DNA of 64,000 nucleotides from Zanthoxylum bungeanum (Eukaryota; Streptophyta; Magnoliopsida; Sapindales; Rutaceae): the NCBI GenBank assembly GCA_019454045.1, contig SKCR01023810.1, forward strand, positions 124,001 through 188,000. The letters are read 5' to 3'. Within the stretch, counting starts at the first letter, position 1, and each line of letters starts with the position of its first letter. Of this stretch, positions 58,949-64,000 are shown in pieces. The position numbers and the translations under genes are program-made. Under the pieces are notes generated by a model that worked only from the letters and a program-made list of their open reading frames with translations, searched no databases and was not told where the DNA came from.

Positions 58949-60836
58949 AATGTTAGTGTGATCAGTGAGAGAGAATTTTATATGGGACAGTTTCAATACA
59001 GACAGTTCATAAATACATCATAAGTATTAATCAATAATTTTCTCTTTATATTATTAGTGGTTAATTTCAAATTTAATGTGTATATATAGCCAAATATTAT
59101 CTGTATGTCCGTCCTACACAAGTTTTTCTTAACCCGTGAAACTCTTGAAAACGGTGTGGTAGTAGATTGCGTATCATATAGGACTGGATCCAGATAAAAA
59201 TTAATATCTTATAATATCCGTTAACTAAAGAAATTCATTTTATCTACTAGATGGTCATAGATGGATTAATCTTAATCTTGAGTGTATTACGAACTCCTGG
59301 ATGATAGGCTATGTCCTTTGATTTACTAAGGTGAGGTTGGTGAAGCAGTCCCGGTCAATAACTACGTATTTTGGGGATATAATTTGGTTTGTAGCTGAGA
59401 ACGTTTTATATAGACATGAAGTTCACTCATTCTTACGAGAAGTAGAATGGTATCTCTCTTAAAAGTTTATTCAGGGCTTGAATAATGAGATCACTCAAAT
59501 CTATTTATTGCGAATAGAAGGGTTAATATTTATAATAGTTATGAATTAATCGTTTATCAGAGAATTAATGGTACTTAAGTGATAAAATAATTAGAGGGGT
59601 ATAAAGGAATTTTAACCCGGATCTAATTATGAGATATTCGTGAAGGACTAATCTGTATGTAATGAATATATCAATGGACACCGAATTTATTCGGCTTATA
59701 TTTTCCATCTACAACAACGAGAGTTCAAATTTGAATTTTTAGTGGAAAACACGAAGTTAATAATTTGTAATATTTAATTAAAGAGTTTAATTAATATTTC
59801 GGGATTATTGGAGCTCGGAACCGTAGGTCCATTTGGTCCCCGTGCTAGATTGATTTACTATAGCAAACCTAATATAATTAGATTGTCTAATTATATAGTC
59901 ACATATATTTTATTATATTATTAAATATGATTAATAATATAATTTGTCACAAATGAAAACTATATTAAATTGTTTAATATAATATTTTCTAGAATTATTT
60001 GATTATGAGATAATCAAATTATGATTATAAGATAATCAAATTATGATTATAAGATAATCAAGTTAGTAATAATTATAAGATAATTATTACATCACAATTA
60101 AGGTAATTACATCATTATTAAGATAATGATTTTTTATTTGCTTTGGAGACAACACATTATGGTTTTCCATACTCTCTAATATTATATGTCTATTAGGTAT
60201 GACCTAATAGTTAATTGCTTTGTCATTTGTGCTTTATATCTTATGCTTTGGTATGACCTCCACATTTATGTGTTTGTTATTGTAAGAAAGCATTAGTAAC
60301 TTAATGACAAAAGTAGTTAGTTTTATAAAGAATAAAATCTTCATCATCTCCACTCAATGGTTGAGTGAGCAAGCACATTCAAACATTCACACAAGTTTGA
60401 GAGAGATAGAGAGAAAAAGAAATCCAGTTCTTAAGTGTTTAGAGAAAATTTATTTTCTCAATTGTTGAGAATATAAAGAAAATAGAGTGAATTAGATCCA
60501 CATCTTCTTCATTCAATCTTCTTTAAGACATAAGAAACTGTGACAAGAACTTCTCTAAATAGTTTAGAGATTCATCTTTGTGAGTGAAGCCAACACTTCG
60601 GTTTGTGGTTTCGTGTCATAGTTCGAAAGATCAGATGGTAGATTCATCAGATCTCAAAGAAAACACATCCACATCGAGGAGCAAATCCATTCACCAAGAG
60701 TTGATGGAATTCTATTTCAACAAAAAGAGAAGACATAGAAAATTTTTCAAGGTCGATCCCGTAGCCAATCGCATTTCCGCTGCACATAAAGAAAATCATT
60801 TCCTATACTTAACACATATAAGTTATTTTATAAGTT
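58949..60836 (+). other. LTR-like sequence, boundaries uncertain
   Basis: TGTTAGTGTGATCAGTGAGAG at 58949 could be an LTR start. Inside are TATA-like motifs, a GAGAGA leader (60400-60420) and TTCCGCTGCACATAAAG at 60776-60792, which resembles the end of some copia LTRs. No matching partner or target duplication was found, so this is tentative. Confidence 0.35.
59990..60110 (+). repeat. ATTATAAGATAATCAA short tandem repeat
   Basis: Four to five degenerate units of 17-22 bp with the core GATTATAAGATAATCAA lie within the LTR-like sequence. Confidence 0.85.
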
Positions 60837-62034
60837 TCATGTGCATATAGTTAATTCATTTCTAGCAATCATAACTAATTTATTATTAACTGAAATAAAA
60901 AAACCATCATCCAAAAGTTTAGAGACATAAATCAAATTCCTGTGAAAATCAGGAATAAACAGCACATTATTCAAATTTAAATAACTATTATTTGAAAACT
61001 TGAAACTTGAAACTCCCACCGCGCTTACTGAAACGACATCCCATTACCCGACCCTCATGGTATATTCACCTTCAGTAAGGTCCCTCCATGAGTCAAGTAG
61101 CTACAAGGAAGAACAAACATGGTTAGTGGCTACAGAATCAACAATCCATACAAATTTATCATCCTCCACTAATAAAGACTCAATTACAAGTAAATCATAT
61201 TTACCTGTGGATTTTTTCTTATTCATCTCTACAAGATATTTAGGACAATTCATTTTCCAATGTCCATCATTGTTGCAATGGAAACACTTTCCTTTGGGCT
61301 TGGCATCCTTAAAGCTTCTATTATTTTTTTTCAAGGGCTTTGCCTTAACATTCCCAATACATTTCTTCTACTTCTTTGTAGATTTGGAAGATTCGGAAAT
61401 ATTTGCCTCTCCAATGGGCTTACGAGGAACCACCAACATGGACTCGTAATGGGTGAGCTCACTAAGCAGCTGAATCAAAGTAAAAGTCAACTTATTCATA
61501 ATATAGTTGTTTTTTAATTGTATGAAACTCTTCGAAAGAGTTTCCTACATCATGGTCATCTGTCTATGCTCGTCAATACGAGCTCCATGAGTTTCAGTCG
61601 TGTTGAGATAGGTCATCATCCTTAAGACGTGCTCTCGAACATATATCCCCACCTTCATTCTTACGGTCATCGCTAAAACCATAGCCTTATGACGTTGCCA
61701 CTCTGAAGGATGCCTGAACATGTCATGTAATGACTCTATCATCAAAGATGTTGTAGCCATCAGCTCATGCTTTGTAGAAAGAACCTTGGAAATCCCTGCT
61801 ACCAAGTAGCAATGGGATTTCTCATTGGCCGCAACCCATTTTTGGTAGGTATCGCACACAACTTGGTGAGAATTTCTGGCTGGCTCGGAATGACATTCTT
61901 CCGTCAGGAAAAACTTAAGTCTTCACAAACTAAGATGGTGTTCATGTTACTTTTTCATTTTACATAGTTTTCTCTCGTTAATTTATCATTTGAGAGAATA
62001 GAAATGATCGGAAAAACCATGGTTGAAAATAAAA
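60837..62034 (-). pseudogene. Copia gag, zinc knuckle and protease fragment
   Basis: This minus-strand fragment is from another copia family. Gag starts near 62030 and reads NDKLTRENYVK, then CDTYQKWVAANEKSHCYLVA and VREHVLRMMTYLN (61859-61545). A zinc knuckle CFHCNNDGHWKMNC (CX2CX4HX4C) and a protease start WIVDSVATNHVC follow (61334-61101); the usual D-S-G-A is D-S-V-A. A gag-pre-integrase part, NNVLFIPDFHRNLIYVSKLL, lies at 61019-60837. Frame breaks separate the parts, and the element stops there: no integrase or RT follows. It is a truncated relic. Confidence 0.85.
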
Positions 62035-62173
62035 CAAGCATGTATTTTAACATTCATTGATCACATATCAAAATCTTCAAAATATTTAGGCATAAAATTA
62101 AACATGATGCATGTACTATGTATAATGAATTAGAAACCTAAAAATAATTAGTATGTCACGAAAATCTATTCAT

Positions 62174-63487
62174 TGGGACTAAAAAGTGCATATTTATTGA
62201 GAGAATAAAATATCATTTTACACTTATGGTGTCACTAATCCCCTTAATTTAGCATGTTTATGTAATAATATTTAAATTTAAATTTTTTATTTCTTATTGT
62301 GATTTTTATATTTTATATAGGTGAAATAATAATTTGGATACATATTTAGAAAAATGAACTTGACATTTGAATTTTGGAGGCCAAAAATTTAATAGGGTGT
62401 TCTAACAATGTACAACTTCGGAAATTCCAGCCCTATGCAATGTTTGTATTTCGGCCATAACTTTTTACTTTGATATCGGATTAAGGTGATTCAAGTTCCA
62501 GATGAAAGAAAACTCAAAGATCTACAACTTTGATGTTCATAGGATTTTCGAATTCTAAAGTTTTCAAAAACGCAATTGATGAAGAATCCAAAGTGTGTTA
62601 AATATCAAATCTTAAAAAAGGGAAAAAAAAACAACATTTGTCAATTTCTTTAGTGGAGAAATAAGTGGAGAAATTAGTGGAAGCCTTTTTTTTTGCCTAA
62701 AAATAGAAGTCATAATTTCATTTTCATTTTCATACTTTCTTTGATTTCTCTTAAGGAATTGAAGATTGTATCTTGTGTGTTTAATTTCTTATAATGTCTT
62801 TTAATTTTAGTTATAAAATTATGTATGTTTTTAATTACATTATGAGTAGCTAATTACTTTCCGCTGGGGGAATGAGTGAAACTTTTATTATTTAAAATTT
62901 AGATTAATCTCTCTTATATTATATTATATATAAATAGTAATGGATAATAATTAATTGAGATTTAGACTAATTATTGACAAACTATTCTACCGCCTATATA
63001 GCTGGTTTTATACGATTTAGACATAATTTATTACATAATTGAACTTGTTATAGACGAACGGTATCACCACCATTATGGCTGATTTTATATTTTTGGCATA
63101 TTTAGTACCTTGGCAGGACTATTTATCGATAGAAATGACTACCGTCTTTATGGCCGTTTATATGTTTTGGCATAGCTAATTCTGGAAGTAAATTAATTGG
63201 GTTATAATAATCATTATATATTATAAAAAGTGAGATTTCTAAATATAAAATATTAAAAGTGGACCCATAACCCCCAATATTTTATTTTATTGTTTTCATT
63301 TAATTCAAATTCTCCAAACAACTTCAAACAAATCAATCTTTTTTCCTTTTTCTTTAATTATTATTTTATCATACTAAAAATCTATTCCCTGTGGATCGAT
63401 CTAGGACTTACGGCTTATTTTATTACTTCAACACTCTTATACTTGGAGTAAATAACCACTTTTAGAGCATGTCATCTATCATCACAC
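62174..63487 (+). repeat. Probable solo LTR of an Athila-type element
   Basis: It starts near TGGGACTAAAAAGTGCATAT and continues with CACTAATCCCCTTAATTTAG, phrases common at Athila LTR starts. It later has CTTCGGAAATTCCAGCCC, a TAATTACTTTCCGCTGGGGG block and three ACCGCCTATATAGCTGGTTT-like units (62990-63160) that also occur in the LTR at 32118-34230. It ends about 63487. No pol follows, so it appears to be a solo LTR. Exact ends are not certain. Confidence 0.6.
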
Positions 63488-64000
63488 AAATAAATGTCTT
63501 ATAAGTGTCGTAGAGTAGGTCAAGTATTTACATGATAGATCGAGACAATCTCAATTGATTAATATATGCGAGAATAACTCTTATTCCTATATTAACTAAC
63601 CACTGTTCGATTTGATCAGGGAATTTCGATTAACATTTAATCATTCCTTTGTGAGTGTAACCCGTTTGTTTTAGAACTCTTGGACTTAACTAGTGAAGTG
63701 CCGCCGTATGATAGGTCAGTTCACTAAATACATTTAGAATTCATATCCTCTCGGAATCCAAACTTGATATTGGCCCAAAATGGACACCATCTGTAGAGGG
63801 ACGAAAACAAAGCCGTCTCGAGGCGCCTTTGAATCTCACGTTTTCGGACTAATAACTGAGATCGCGGGATATATTGTCGTATATCTCTCCCTCATTCACA
63901 ATTTTAAATTTAAGGATTTCTACTTAAAATATCTAATATTTTAATTTACTAGTGTCTACAAGTTTATGCGTGGCTAAAAGATAACTCAACTTTACACTAG
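63488..64000 (+). other. Possible copia LTR, runs off the window
   Basis: GAACTCTTGGACTTAACTAG followed by GTGAAGTGCCGCCGTATGAT (63676-63715) looks LTR-like and faintly resembles 59135-59200. No gene is seen. Confidence 0.3.

Overview
The window is nuclear DNA of a flowering plant, probably a eudicot; I cannot name the species. The evidence is a many-exon LRR-malectin receptor kinase gene with GT-AG introns, Athila- and Ogre/Tat-type Ty3/gypsy elements, a TNT1-like Ty1/copia element, Mutator-like elements and long AT-rich intergenic DNA. Most of the window is nested transposable elements. There is no CRISPR array, operon or prokaryotic gene.

Positions 1 to about 34,230 are one large nest. 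The oldest layer is a decayed Athila-lineage retrotransposon whose 5' LTR and gag lie left of the window. Its order is protease, reverse transcriptase, RNase H, integrase (1-3658), a small downstream ORF (3832-4330 plus 14325-14375), an intronless ORF of the LOG family (cytokinin riboside 5'-monophosphate phosphoribohydrolase), a polypurine tract and the 3' LTR (32118 to about 34230). The LOG ORF occupies the place where Athila elements carry an env-like ORF. A 9,989-bp non-autonomous Ogre/Tat-like element (4331-14319, target duplication ACCAT) splits the small ORF. A long-LTR copia element (target duplication CTTAG) splits the LOG ORF. That locus was then partly duplicated: a solo copia LTR plus LOG 3' half (14760-20512) is followed, across a GTAAAA microhomology junction, by a truncated 5' LTR, a decayed copia interior, a 3' LTR and a second LOG 3' half (20507-30789). 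The solo LTR holds a further reversed solo LTR (14852-16812, target duplication CTCTT).

Positions 34,231-40,640 hold another solo copia LTR, a 142-bp tandem repeat, an LTR-like segment and the C-terminal end of a Mutator transposase.

Positions 41,633-48,371 hold the only recognisable complete cellular gene, an LRR subfamily VIII-2 type receptor kinase with about 24 exons. Its kinase exons read cleanly, while the exons for the extracellular and membrane-proximal parts carry about six frame breaks. A possible orphan first exon follows at 48,696.

Positions 49,352-64,000 hold a non-autonomous Mutator-like element, a complete but decayed TNT1-like copia element on the minus strand (51368-56894, target duplication AAATG), a MITE, a copia gag fragment and LTR-like sequences. 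Exact target-site duplications give a clear order of insertion for most of these.
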